Shown: piece by piece, positions 6,780 to 13,545 of the stretch
How positions within the stretch are numbered: position 1 is the stretch's first letter
Layout of the letters: each line of letters begins with the position of its first letter
From: an uncultured Collinsella sp.
GTDB taxonomy: Bacteria > Actinomycetota > Coriobacteriia > Coriobacteriales > Coriobacteriaceae
NCBI GenBank assembly: GCA_900751665.1
Contig: CAADSV010000123.1
Span: 1-22,359, forward strand
Length of the DNA stretch: 22,359 nucleotides
Direction: 5' to 3'
Notes under the pieces: generated by a model
Seen by the model: the letters and a program-made list of their open reading frames with translations, nothing else
What the model was told of the DNA's origin: nothing
Databases searched by the model: none
Position numbers and translations under genes: made by a program

Positions 6780-7475
6780 CTAGTCGCGACGGCCAAGGAT
6801 GTTCAGGATGCGCAGGAACACGTTGATAATGTCCACGAACAGATTGGACGCCATGAGCACGGCGTTGGGCAGCGTAGGCGGCACCGTCGTGGCAACATAG
6901 GTGTCGTAGCCAATAAAGCCGGCGAACACCACGATCACGATCAGATCGGTGATGGTCTGCGAGACGCCCATGAACATCAGCACGATCTCAACCAGAATAG
7001 TGGCGAGCAGAATGCCAAAACCGATGCCATATACGCGCTGGAAAAACTTGGGGAACGTCACGCCCAAGGCGCCAAAGACAAAGGTGATGGCGGCCGTAGC
7101 GATAAAGGCAGTGTTGATGGTGGGCAGGTCGTAGTTGGCAAGGCCAAACGACGCGGTCAGGCCAAAGGTACTCGCAAAGATTACGTAGCCCACAAGGGAC
7201 AGGCTCACGGACTGCTTGCTGGCGGCGGCCGACATCATGACCATGCCGACGATGGTCAAAATAAACGAGCCAAAGACCAGCGGCAAGGCGGCGCCGCTCA
7301 TCATCATGCGCGCAAACGACATAGTGCTCGTAAAGTAGGCGCCGGCGCCCATGGCGCAAAAGCCCAAGAAGATCAGGGCAGACATGGCGAGATTGTACGC
7401 GCGCGGCGACATCTCCTTGGCGCGGCTTGCGCCGCTCTCGACGGGGCCGTTCTGATAGCCCTGGATATCGTTCAT
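6780..7475 (-). CDS. Bax inhibitor-1 / YccA family membrane protein
   Basis: The product is a 231-residue protein with a short polar N-terminus and about seven hydrophobic helices. It ends in the family's C-terminal pattern ASNLFVDIINVFLRILNIL followed by GRRD. The segment GFIGYDTYVA also fits the family. Bax1-I/YccA proteins are TMBIM-type integral membrane proteins; the Bacillus member YetJ is a pH-sensitive calcium leak channel, and the E. coli member YccA interacts with the FtsH protease. The role here is unproven. The start at 7475 has GAAAGGACG upstream. A possible -10 (TACAAT, complement of 7536-7541) lies about 60 bases upstream without a clear -35. The gene is monocistronic, ending in its own terminator. 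Confidence 0.9.
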   Translation of the reverse strand: MNDIQGYQNGPVESGASRAKEMSPRAYNLAMSALIFLGFCAMGAGAYFTSTMSFARMMMSGAALPLVFGSFILTIVGMVMMSAAASKQSVSLSLVGYVIFASTFGLTASFGLANYDLPTINTAFIATAAITFVFGALGVTFPKFFQRVYGIGFGILLATILVEIVLMFMGVSQTITDLIVIVVFAGFIGYDTYVATTVPPTLPNAVLMASNLFVDIINVFLRILNILGRRD

Positions 7476-7559
7476 AGGTTCGTCCTTTCAAAAAGCGCCA
7501 CGAATAACGGCGCAGTAGCTGACAAGATTTCTGTCATTGTACCCGAACGCCGTGCGTCC

Positions 7560-7898
7560 TTACCTACGGCGCTCGCCCTCAAGCGTACGATCAAACGCCC
7601 AGACCCACCAACGCATCACGTGGGCCTGCGAGCCGTCCGACCGTCCGCACGCCTGGTCCTCCAGATACAACTCGGTCGCATGCCCGCCAAAACGAACCTT
7701 ATACGTTGCCGTACGAACACCGTGAACCGTCAGGCCAAACCCAGTGGTCGAGACAATCTCGTCAATCGTAAAGCAACGACCGTCGACCCAGCAGACGGTG
7801 ACCGGCACGACCTGTCCGCCCGCGAGGATGCGAGCCACGACGTCCACATACTGCTTGTGCACGCGCCGAGTTTTGCCATCTGTCTGTCGATATTCCAT
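7560..7898 (-). CDS. Hypothetical protein, small, probably beta-rich
   Basis: The product is a 112-residue cytoplasmic protein I cannot place. It is rich in alternating hydrophobic residues (VVPVTVCWVDGRCFTIDEIV) with GFGLTVHGVRTATYKVRFGG and a Trp-rich end (RWWVWAFD), suggesting a small beta barrel. It loosely recalls short DUF proteins of the type 'PV.V.W.DGR.Y.ID', but that is only a resemblance. The start at 7898 is the best choice, yet AGGAGG ends only one base before the ATG, unusually close. An upstream in-frame ATG at about 7919 lacks any ribosome binding site. No signal peptide or catalytic motif is seen. It lies 84 bases upstream of the Bax1-I gene on the same strand. Confidence 0.68.
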   Translation of the reverse strand: MEYRQTDGKTRRVHKQYVDVVARILAGGQVVPVTVCWVDGRCFTIDEIVSTTGFGLTVHGVRTATYKVRFGGHATELYLEDQACGRSDGSQAHVMRWWVWAFDRTLEGERRR

Positions 7899-8086
7899 GC
7901 CTCCTATTATCGAACGCATGTTTGCATGTTGTAAAGCGAACAGACTGTGGTTTTGGAGTGTCGTAGTAATCGCACGTGTCCGCATGGCGTGTTAGCAAAA
8001 AGAACACCCGCGGTCAACAGGGCTAATATTCAATTTTAGTGCCAAAAAGTTCACTTCTCCCATCAGAACTCGGTAAAGAAACCCAC

Positions 8087-8118
8087 AGGAGGTGATACGA
8101 TTTATCATGTTTTTGTAA
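8087..8118 (+). other. Perfect Shine-Dalgarno and three-codon ORF upstream of pit
   Basis: AGGAGGTGAT (8087-8096) matches the 16S anti-Shine-Dalgarno over ten bases. The next ATG (8107) opens ATG TTT TTG TAA, a three-codon ORF. The pit start itself (8149) has only a weak site, GAGAAAG (8135-8141). The strong site cannot serve pit directly because the in-frame TAA at 8116-8118 intervenes. It could drive a leader peptide or hold a ribosome for regulation. The 14-base gap from AGGAGG to the ATG is long. The surrounding gene-free region (7899-8148) shows no other clear element. Confidence 0.4.
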
Positions 8119-8148
8119 CGTGTCTGCAAACTTCGAGAAAGCCCATAT

Positions 8149-9198
8149 ATGGACGTAACGTTCTCAACCTTCCTCGGCCAAATTGTGTCGAACCCAGTCC
8201 TTGCCGTCACCGTGATCCTCGCGTTGGGCGCCATCTTCGTCAATGGATGGACCGACGCGCCCAACGCCATCGCGACCTGCGTCACTACGCGTTGCATGCC
8301 CGCCCGCGCCGCCATTCTCATGAGCGCCGCATTCAACTTCCTCGGCGTGCTCATCATGACGCACTTTAACGCGAGCGTCGCCAACACCATCTCACATATC
8401 GTCGACTTTGGCGGAAACAGCACCATGGCGCTCGCGTGCCTCTGCGCGGCGCTGTTCTCCATCGTCGTCTACGGCGCCACAGCGTCGCGTTTTGGTATCC
8501 CCACCTCGCAAAGCCACAGCCTTATCGCCGGCCTGACCGGTGCCGCTATCGCCCTCGGCGGCGCGAGCAGCGTCAACGTCCACGAATGGATGAAGGTCAT
8601 CTACGGCCTGGCGCTCTCCATCGGTCTGGGCTTTGTCATGGGCTGGATCCTGTGCAAACTCGTCTCGATTCTGTTTGCCGCCGCCAACAGGCGACGTGCC
8701 AACGTCTTCTTTAAATACGCTCAGATCGCGAGTGCCGCGGCCATGAGCTTTATGCACGGCGCGCAGGATGGACAGAAGTTCATCGGCGTGCTCTTTTTAG
8801 GCGTGGCCTTCGCCAGCGGCCAGACGAGCGTCGGCGATGCCGGCATCCCCATCTGGATTATGCTGCTGTGCTCGGCAACCATGGGCATCGGCACCAGCGT
8901 GGGCGGCGAGCGCATCATCAAGTCCGTCGGCCAGAGTATGGTTAAGCTCGAGAAGTATCAGGGCTTCTCTGCCGACCTCGCAGGCGCCGCGAACCTGCTG
9001 CTTGCCACCCTTACCGGCATCCCCGTGTCCTCCACGCACATCAAGACCTGCGCCATCATGGGCGTCGGTGCCGTCAAGCGCCTCTCAGCCATCAACTTCG
9101 GCGTCGTCAAAGACATGATGTTCACCTGGTTCTTCACCTTCCCCGCCTGCGGACTCATCAGCTTTGTCATGGCCAAGCTGTTCATGATGTTCCTCTAG
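8149..9198 (+). CDS. pit: Low-affinity inorganic phosphate transporter, PiT family
   Basis: The product is a 349-residue integral membrane protein of the PiT family (PF01384), which imports phosphate, usually as a metal-phosphate complex, with protons or sodium. It has the duplicated PiT organisation. The N-terminal repeat motif is NGWTDAPNAIATCVTTR (residues 32-48) with FGIPTSQSHSLIAGLTGAA. The C-terminal repeat has DLAGAANLLLATLTGIPVSSTH and KTCAIMGVGA. About ten hydrophobic helices are visible. The start at 8149 is the first in-frame start after a TAA at 8116-8118; the upstream site GAGAAAG is weak, see the leader element. A DUF47/PhoU-like gene follows 67 bases later on the same strand, the usual partner, although in many genomes DUF47 comes first. 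Confidence 0.94.
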   Translation: MDVTFSTFLGQIVSNPVLAVTVILALGAIFVNGWTDAPNAIATCVTTRCMPARAAILMSAAFNFLGVLIMTHFNASVANTISHIVDFGGNSTMALACLCAALFSIVVYGATASRFGIPTSQSHSLIAGLTGAAIALGGASSVNVHEWMKVIYGLALSIGLGFVMGWILCKLVSILFAAANRRRANVFFKYAQIASAAAMSFMHGAQDGQKFIGVLFLGVAFASGQTSVGDAGIPIWIMLLCSATMGIGTSVGGERIIKSVGQSMVKLEKYQGFSADLAGAANLLLATLTGIPVSSTHIKTCAIMGVGAVKRLSAINFGVVKDMMFTWFFTFPACGLISFVMAKLFMMFL

Positions 9199-9265
9199 TC
9201 AAACCGAGCGTCCATCCGGACTGCAATGCTTCGCCCACCCGTCTTCGCCTCGAAAGGACCCACCC

Positions 9266-9889
9266 ATGGCAAAGAAACCCGATTCGTTCTACTTTGACAA
9301 CTACGTCGCTTGCGCTGACCTCGCCGTTCAGGCAGCCGAGCTGCTCACCAAGATTTTTGAGAACTTCGACCCCACGCAAATCCATGACATGCTCGATAAG
9401 ATGCATGCGATTGAGCATGCGGCAGACAAGAAGCACCATGAGCTCGAAGACGCCCTGCTCACCGCCTTTATCACCCCGCTTGAGCGCGAGGATCTGGACC
9501 TGATGAGTTGCTCGCTCGACACCGTTCTCGACCGCATCGAAGGCGTCGTGCAGCGCGTCTACTTCACCAACATCCAGAGCATCCACCCCGATGCCATCGT
9601 CATCGCTCACAAGGTAACCGATGCCTGCCGCGCCATGAAGGACCTGATGGTCGAGCTTCCCAACTACCGCAAGTCCAAAACGCTGCGCGAGCTGGTCATC
9701 CAGATCAACACCATCGAGTCCGAGGCCGACGAGCTCTATATCAACGCCATGCGCAACCTGCACGTTAACGGCAAGGACCCGCTCGAGGTCATCGCCTGGC
9801 GTGACGTGTACGCCTTCCTGGAGTACTGCGCCGACTGCTGTGAGAATGTGGCCGATGTCGTGGATTCGATTGTCATGAAGAACAGTTAA
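9266..9889 (+). CDS. DUF47 / PhoU-like Pit accessory protein
   Basis: The product is a 207-residue, all-helical cytoplasmic protein of the DUF47 (PhoU_div, PF01865) family. It begins MAKKPDSFYFDNYVACADLA. It contains typical helices such as HDMLDKMHAIEHAADKKHHEL and ends EYCADCCENVADVVDSIVMK, the usual three-helix-bundle pattern with acidic residues that bind metal in PhoU relatives. Genes of this family are commonly paired with pit, and the protein is thought to control transporter activity. GAAAGGA (9252-9258) lies seven bases before the ATG. It is probably co-transcribed with pit. It ends just before a 108-bp palindrome. Confidence 0.92.
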   Translation: MAKKPDSFYFDNYVACADLAVQAAELLTKIFENFDPTQIHDMLDKMHAIEHAADKKHHELEDALLTAFITPLEREDLDLMSCSLDTVLDRIEGVVQRVYFTNIQSIHPDAIVIAHKVTDACRAMKDLMVELPNYRKSKTLRELVIQINTIESEADELYINAMRNLHVNGKDPLEVIAWRDVYAFLEYCADCCENVADVVDSIVMKNS

Positions 9890-9894
9890 TTGGG

Positions 9895-10002
9895 GGTACG
9901 TGTCCCGGCGGCGAAGGGCCGGCACCTGTTTGCTTTCTCACTCCGGCTGCATGGCAGAGTCGTTCGAAAGTAAACAGGTGCCGGCCCTTCGCCTTACGTA
10001 CC
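9895..10002. repeat. 108-bp near-perfect palindromic element (REPIN/MITE-like)
   Basis: Arms of 28 bases (9910-9937 with 9966-9993) match as inverted repeats with one mismatch. An outer pair GGTACGT (9895-9901) and ACGTACC (9996-10002) continues the symmetry. The spacer holds a small CTGC/GCAG hairpin. The arm GGCACCTGTTTGC resembles GGCACCTTTGC in the palindrome at 4541-4555. It encodes nothing, has no T tract, and looks like a non-autonomous palindromic repeat after the pit-DUF47 unit. Confidence 0.75.
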
Positions 10003-10005
10003 ACC

Positions 10006-10083
10006 ATTGGGAACTTTGGCTGATACTTTGAAAGCGATGGGGCTTTTGTTGGCGGGGCCTTTGGACCCGATTGGGAACTTTGG
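10006..10083 (+). repeat. Direct repeats ATTGGGAACTTTGG in a G+T-rich tract
   Basis: ATTGGGAACTTTGG occurs at 10006-10019 and again at 10070-10083. The intervening and following sequence up to about 10425 is strongly enriched in G and T on the plus strand. The tract begins right after the 108-bp palindrome and runs into the nitroreductase gene. No open frame with a ribosome binding site is seen before 10170. Confidence 0.6.
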
Positions 10084-10169
10084 GACCGCCTTAAACGTTT
10101 GGGTGGATGGGGCTTTGGGTACCCTTTGTTTTACTTTGGATTGATTCGTTGAATTTGGAGGTCTTGGTT

Positions 10170-10700
10170 GTGAGTTATTTGGATCTGGCTCGTGGTCGGT
10201 ATTCTTGTCGTTCGTTTGAGGACCGTCCTGTTGAGCAAGCTGTGGTGGATGCCATTGTTGAGGCTGGGCGTATTGCTCCTTCTGCTTGTAATAATCATCC
10301 AACCCGTGTGATGGTGTTGGATACGCCTGAGCTTCTGGAGAAGGCTGCTGCTTGTCAGCCCCGGTTTGCTCGTGATGGGTCTATCTTTGGGGCTCCGCTT
10401 GTCTTTCTTATTTGCAGCGTTACCGATGATGCTTGGGTGCGCCCGTATGATCAGATGAATTCCAGCGAAATCGATACGTCCATCGTGTGTGATCAGATGA
10501 TGATGGAGGCCACCGAGCAGGGCCTGGGAACGTGCTGGGTATGCCATTTTAAGCCTGAGGTGGCACAAGAGCAGTTCAATCTGTCCAAGGGCGTCTATCC
10601 CTATCACATGCTCGTCTGTGGCTATCCCGCCGACCACATCGCCGATCCCGAGCATCGCGAGGCCCGCACCATTCCCCTCTCCGACTTCCTCCTCAAGTAG
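10170..10700 (+). CDS. Nitroreductase family FMN oxidoreductase
   Basis: The product is a 176-residue protein of the nitroreductase superfamily, NAD(P)H-dependent FMN enzymes that usually act as dimers on nitro compounds, quinones or flavins. The FMN-binding start RGRYSCRSFEDRPV (residues 8-21), EAGRIAPSACNNHPTRV (31-47) and the late EQGLGTCWVCHF with a C-terminal HMLVCGYPAD are typical. The start is GTG at 10170, with GGAGGT (10157-10162) eight bases upstream; the ATG at 10107 lacks a ribosome binding site and adds an atypical hydrophobic N-terminus. Codon use changes inside the gene: the first 85 codons mostly end in T or G, while the last 60 mostly end in C like the neighbours. That suggests a mosaic origin or biased mutation. 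The substrate is not predictable. Confidence 0.88.
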   Translation: MSYLDLARGRYSCRSFEDRPVEQAVVDAIVEAGRIAPSACNNHPTRVMVLDTPELLEKAAACQPRFARDGSIFGAPLVFLICSVTDDAWVRPYDQMNSSEIDTSIVCDQMMMEATEQGLGTCWVCHFKPEVAQEQFNLSKGVYPYHMLVCGYPADHIADPEHREARTIPLSDFLLK

Positions 10701-10748
10701 ATTTTTGGGACATGCCTTAAAACCTACCCTTGACCGCTCACCCGTTCG

Positions 10749-10785
10749 CCGAGTTCTGCGCCACTATGTGCAGGGCTCGGTTTTT
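10749..10785 (+). terminator. Intrinsic terminator of the nitroreductase gene
   Basis: CCGAG (10749-10753) pairs with CTCGG (10776-10780), an inner CTGC pairs with GCAG, and TTTTT follows (10781-10785). It is placed 48 bases after the stop codon. Confidence 0.8.
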
Positions 10786-10810
10786 ATGTTACGCACCCCG
10801 GCACAGTCAT

Positions 10811-10837
10811 AAAAAAGGACCCGCAAGATGCGGATCC
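10811..10837 (-). terminator. Intrinsic terminator of the division cluster after divIVA
   Basis: On the minus strand a 9-bp stem (10829-10837 with 10817-10825, including one G:U pair) with a 3-base loop is followed by six T (10816-10811). It lies 29 bases after the divIVA stop and closes the minus-strand cluster. It faces the nitroreductase terminator. Confidence 0.9.
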
Positions 10838-10866
10838 TTTCTAGGCACTAAATTGTAGGCCGAATG

Positions 10867-11541
10867 TTAGTCCAGGTCGTCGGCAGCGAAGTTGTCGATC
10901 GGGGCGAAGGGATCGGCCACGGGGACAACCGGGTCAGCGACGGGCAGCGGCTCGGCGGGAACAGTCACCGCAGGAGAAGCGGCAGAACCGACCGGCGTAG
11001 AGGCCATCAGATCGGCCGGGAAGGAGTTCTGGGCATCGTCCATAAAGTGCTGGATGAGCTTGAGGTACTCGGCCTTGAACTCCTCACGGGAAGCCTTGAG
11101 ACGATCGATCTCCTCGAGCTCGGCCTGCTTCTCGGTCAGAGCCTGGCGGATAACCTCGCGGGCCTTGGCGTCAGCCTCGTTGCGGATGCGCTCAGCGTTC
11201 TCATTGGCATCGTTGACGATGGTCTCAGCGGTCTGCTGGGCAGCGATCAAGGCAGCGGAAATCTGGCGCTCCTGAGCGGAGAAGTCAGGGGCGGGAGCAG
11301 CCACGGGGGCGGCAGGAGCGGCCTGGGCGGTGGCATCCTGAGCCTGGGCAAGCTGAGCCTGCGCATCGGCAAGCTGCTGCTCGGTAGCAGTCAGACGACC
11401 CTTAAGGTCGACAATCTTAGCGAGCATAGCGTCAACCTCGGAAGACAGCGTCTCCAAGAAGACGTCGACCTCGGCAGGATCGTAGCCACGCTTGGCCTCA
11501 GAGAAAGTCTGAGCCTGGATGTCTGCAGGGGTAATAGCCAT
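10867..11541 (-). CDS. divIVA: DivIVA-domain cell division/polar growth protein
   Basis: The product is a 224-residue coiled-coil protein. The N-terminal lipid-binding domain reads MAITPADIQAQTF followed by RGYDPAEVDVFLE (residues 18-30), the hallmark of DivIVA/Wag31. Residues 31-70 form a coiled coil, an Ala/Pro-rich linker lies at about 72-88, and a second long coiled coil runs to about 165. The tail is Pro/Val/Asp-rich and acidic. DivIVA binds negatively curved membrane at poles and septa and recruits division or wall-synthesis proteins. Translation starts at 11541 behind AAGGAG. It is the last gene of the yggS-sepF-yggT-divIVA group and is followed by a terminator. The 61 bases between yggT and divIVA hold no clear element. 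Confidence 0.92.
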   Translation of the reverse strand: MAITPADIQAQTFSEAKRGYDPAEVDVFLETLSSEVDAMLAKIVDLKGRLTATEQQLADAQAQLAQAQDATAQAAPAAPVAAPAPDFSAQERQISAALIAAQQTAETIVNDANENAERIRNEADAKAREVIRQALTEKQAELEEIDRLKASREEFKAEYLKLIQHFMDDAQNSFPADLMASTPVGSAASPAVTVPAEPLPVADPVVPVADPFAPIDNFAADDLD

Positions 11542-11602
11542 AACAAGTCTCCTTTTTCATCGCCTCGGCGCTACACGCCCGACGTAAGTTACTAAGTCAG
11601 TT

Positions 11603-11884
11603 CTACACGAGTATACCTATAAGAAGCTGCAGAACCAGCCTCTGCACCAACTGCAACGCAATAATCGCAACGACCGGCGAAAAATCGATACCGCCCATCG
11701 GCGGGATGAAACGACGGAACAGGTTAAGCCACGGACCGCACACGCTATCAAGCACCGCGGCAATATCCTGAAGCAAACCACCTTGCTTCATGGGAATCCA
11801 CGTCATAAAGCAGTAGACGACAATGAGCGTGGAATAGAAGTTGAACAGCGTGTTGACCAGCTGGACGATAGTGTAGATGTTGAT
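11603..11884 (-). CDS. yggT: YggT family membrane protein, apparent non-ATG start
   Basis: The product is a 93-residue YggT (YlmG) family protein with two hydrophobic segments, one near the N-terminus (TIVQLVNTLFNFYSTLIVV) and one near the C-terminus (VVAIIALQLVQRLVLQLLIG). Between them lies MTWIP......CGPWLNLFRRFIPPMGGIDFSP, the typical family core. The first in-frame ATG (11806) would delete the first helix. Between the preceding in-frame stop (11908-11906) and that ATG there is no ATG, GTG or TTG. GAGGAG (complement of 11891-11896) lies six bases before an ATC at 11884, giving INIYTIVQ..., which fits the family N-terminus. I infer initiation at this ATC; a sequencing error in an original ATG is an alternative. 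YggT proteins are linked to septum placement and membrane organisation. Confidence 0.8.
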   Translation of the reverse strand: MNIYTIVQLVNTLFNFYSTLIVVYCFMTWIPMKQGGLLQDIAAVLDSVCGPWLNLFRRFIPPMGGIDFSPVVAIIALQLVQRLVLQLLIGILV

Positions 11885-11905
11885 GGGAATCTCCTCGTCT
11901 TGTCT

Positions 11906-12628
11906 TTACTTGAGGTAGCCGTCGGCACGAAGCTTCTTGAGATCGGAATCTTTGACCTCGCAACCGGCGGGCAGCACCATGAACACGCGGTCGCCCACCT
12001 CCTTGACCGTGGCACCCAGACCGCAGGCAAAGCCGTAAGAGAAGTCCAAGACGCGCTTGGCAACTTCGGTGCGTACGCCCACAAAAATCAGTGCGACAGG
12101 CTGCTTGGTGCGAACGCGGCGCACCACGGTCTCCACGTCATCATAGCTCTCGGGGCGCAGGACATAGGCCGGCAGCTGCGGCGTGGCGTTGATGATATTG
12201 CTCGCATAGGCCGAGGCATCGCTCGGTGCAGGCGCGGGCGCAGCGGCGGCACGGGCGCGGGTGTTCTCGGCGTAGCTCGACGGCGTGTCATAAGCACCAG
12301 GACGATAACCGCTCGCAACACTGTCCTGCGAGCGCGAAGGCGGGTTATACGTCGTGGCATGGCGAGAGTCATCGCCGACCAGCTGTCCGGAGCGTGTATA
12401 CACGGCAACCGACTCAGCTTCACCACGGCGCGTCTGACCAAGCAGGCCGTTGCTCGGCTCGTCTTGGGTGTAGAAGCCCTCGCCCGAAGCACCGCTGTAG
12501 CCGTTGCCCTGATAGCCATCGTCATAGCCATCATCGTAGCCGTAGTCGTCGTCCTGGCCATAACCCTGGTCGTAACCCTGCTGGCCGCCCAGGTGCATCT
12601 TATTTTTAATCTCGTCAAGGAAGCCCAT
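11906..12628 (-). CDS. sepF: Cell division protein SepF
   Basis: The product is a 240-residue SepF (YlmF, DUF552). SepF binds FtsZ, bundles its filaments and anchors them to the membrane through its N-terminal amphipathic helix. Here the N-terminus MGFLDEIKNKM fits that helix. Residues 18-45 are a low-complexity Gly-Tyr-Asp tract with repeated GY, and the linker to residue 155 is long and Ala/Ser-rich. The globular SepF domain occupies about 156-225 with RPESYDDVETVVRRV and RVLDFSYGFACGLGATVKEV. The total is longer than the Bacillus protein (about 150 residues). The start at 12628 has AGAGGAC upstream; an in-frame ATG at 12679 has no such support. No ftsA is present, so SepF is the likely FtsZ membrane tether, as in other actinobacteria. 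Confidence 0.93.
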   Translation of the reverse strand: MGFLDEIKNKMHLGGQQGYDQGYGQDDDYGYDDGYDDGYQGNGYSGASGEGFYTQDEPSNGLLGQTRRGEAESVAVYTRSGQLVGDDSRHATTYNPPSRSQDSVASGYRPGAYDTPSSYAENTRARAAAAPAPAPSDASAYASNIINATPQLPAYVLRPESYDDVETVVRRVRTKQPVALIFVGVRTEVAKRVLDFSYGFACGLGATVKEVGDRVFMVLPAGCEVKDSDLKKLRADGYLK

Positions 12629-12688
12629 GGTTGTGTCCTCTCGCGGTTTAGTGCAGGCGCCCCGATAATCAGTGCGCACTTCAGAGCC

Positions 12689-13426
12689 TTATTTTACTGC
12701 AAACTCCGGGCTAAATACTACCCTGCCCAGGCGAACGAGCGTAGAGCCCTCCTCAAGGGCAGGCTCAAAGTCCTCGCTCATACCGCAGGAAAGCTCAGGC
12801 AGGTTCAAATCGGGATGCGCCGCCTCCAGCTCATCCCTCAGCTCACGAAGCCCCGCAAAGGTGCGGCGTGCCACATCTTTATTCCCCCGGGGCGCCATAG
12901 TCATAAGCCCCTGTACGCAAATTCCCTCAAGTTCCGCAAGCTCACCCGCGGCGGCGCGAATCTCATCGGGCGAAAAGCCTCCCTTCGACTCCTCACCACT
13001 CACATTGACCTCAATGAGCACACGCTGGGGGCCGGCGAGCTCGCCTGCCTCAATCTTGCGGACAGCACGGCTCGAGATCGCCTGCGCCAGATGCAGCGAA
13101 CCCACCGAGTGAATCAGCTCGGCTGAGCCCAGCACCGCATTGATCTTATTGGTCTGCAGGTTGCCGATCATATCGAAGCGCACCTCGGGCAGCTCCGGAT
13201 GCTCCGCCAGACCCGTGAGCTTGCGAACCAGCTCCTGCGGGCGATTCTCGGCAAAATGGCGATACCCCGCCTGGATGGCGGCAACGGTCTCATCGACACC
13301 AACGGTCTTGGACACGGCAATGAGGCGCGCGGCGTCGTGGGGACGGCCTGCGCGATCGAGCGCCGCATAAAAACGTTCCAGAATCTGCTCGCGGCGAGCG
13401 CGCATCAAGTCCAAATAGTTATCCAT
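12689..13426 (-). CDS. yggS: PLP homeostasis protein YggS/PROSC (YlmE)
   Basis: The product is a 245-residue pyridoxal phosphate-binding protein with the alanine-racemase-like TIM barrel fold. It has LIAVSKTVG with the PLP lysine at residue 40, HFAENRPQEL (58-67), MIGNLQTNK (86-94), LIEVNVSGEESKGGF (137-151) and the phosphate-binding C-terminal part CGMSEDFEPAL with GSTLVRLGRVVF. The family controls free PLP and amino-acid balance rather than catalysing a known reaction. The usual IGHLQ is IGNLQ here. The start at 13426 is supported by GGAGG nine bases upstream. The gene opens the yggS-sepF-yggT-divIVA group and is 61 bases ahead of sepF. Position next to sepF is conserved in Gram-positive division clusters. 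Confidence 0.94.
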   Translation of the reverse strand: MDNYLDLMRARREQILERFYAALDRAGRPHDAARLIAVSKTVGVDETVAAIQAGYRHFAENRPQELVRKLTGLAEHPELPEVRFDMIGNLQTNKINAVLGSAELIHSVGSLHLAQAISSRAVRKIEAGELAGPQRVLIEVNVSGEESKGGFSPDEIRAAAGELAELEGICVQGLMTMAPRGNKDVARRTFAGLRELRDELEAAHPDLNLPELSCGMSEDFEPALEEGSTLVRLGRVVFSPEFAVK

Positions 13427-13476
13427 TGCTAATCGCCTCCGCTGACAGCCAAACAAGTAGTCCCATGCTAACGCAA

Positions 13477-13508
13477 GAGCGCGGCCCCGCTTGTGCAAGG
13501 CCGCGCTC
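13477..13508 (-). terminator. Strong hairpin between phoU and yggS, weak T tract
   Basis: A perfect 10-bp inverted repeat GAGCGCGGCC / GGCCGCGCTC (13477-13486 with 13499-13508) has a 12-base loop and lies 37 bases after the phoU stop. The minus-strand sequence after it, TTGCGTTAGC, has few T. It may be a leaky terminator, an attenuator or a 3'-end stabiliser separating the phosphate genes from yggS. Confidence 0.4.
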
Positions 13509-13545
13509 ACTTAGGTATTTACAATCTTTCGACGAACGGGGTTGC

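Noticed and set aside
8050..8079. Promoter TTCACT-18-TAAAGA before pit
   Set aside because: Both hexamers are poor matches and such matches are frequent by chance.
10107..10169. Upstream ATG for the nitroreductase
   Set aside because: No ribosome binding site, and it adds an atypical hydrophobic stretch before the conserved N-terminus; GTG at 10170 has GGAGGT at proper spacing.
11783..13126. Long plus-strand open frame (about 447 codons) opposite yggT, sepF and yggS
   Set aside because: Antisense shadow of three recognised genes, with no ribosome binding site or recognisable domain.
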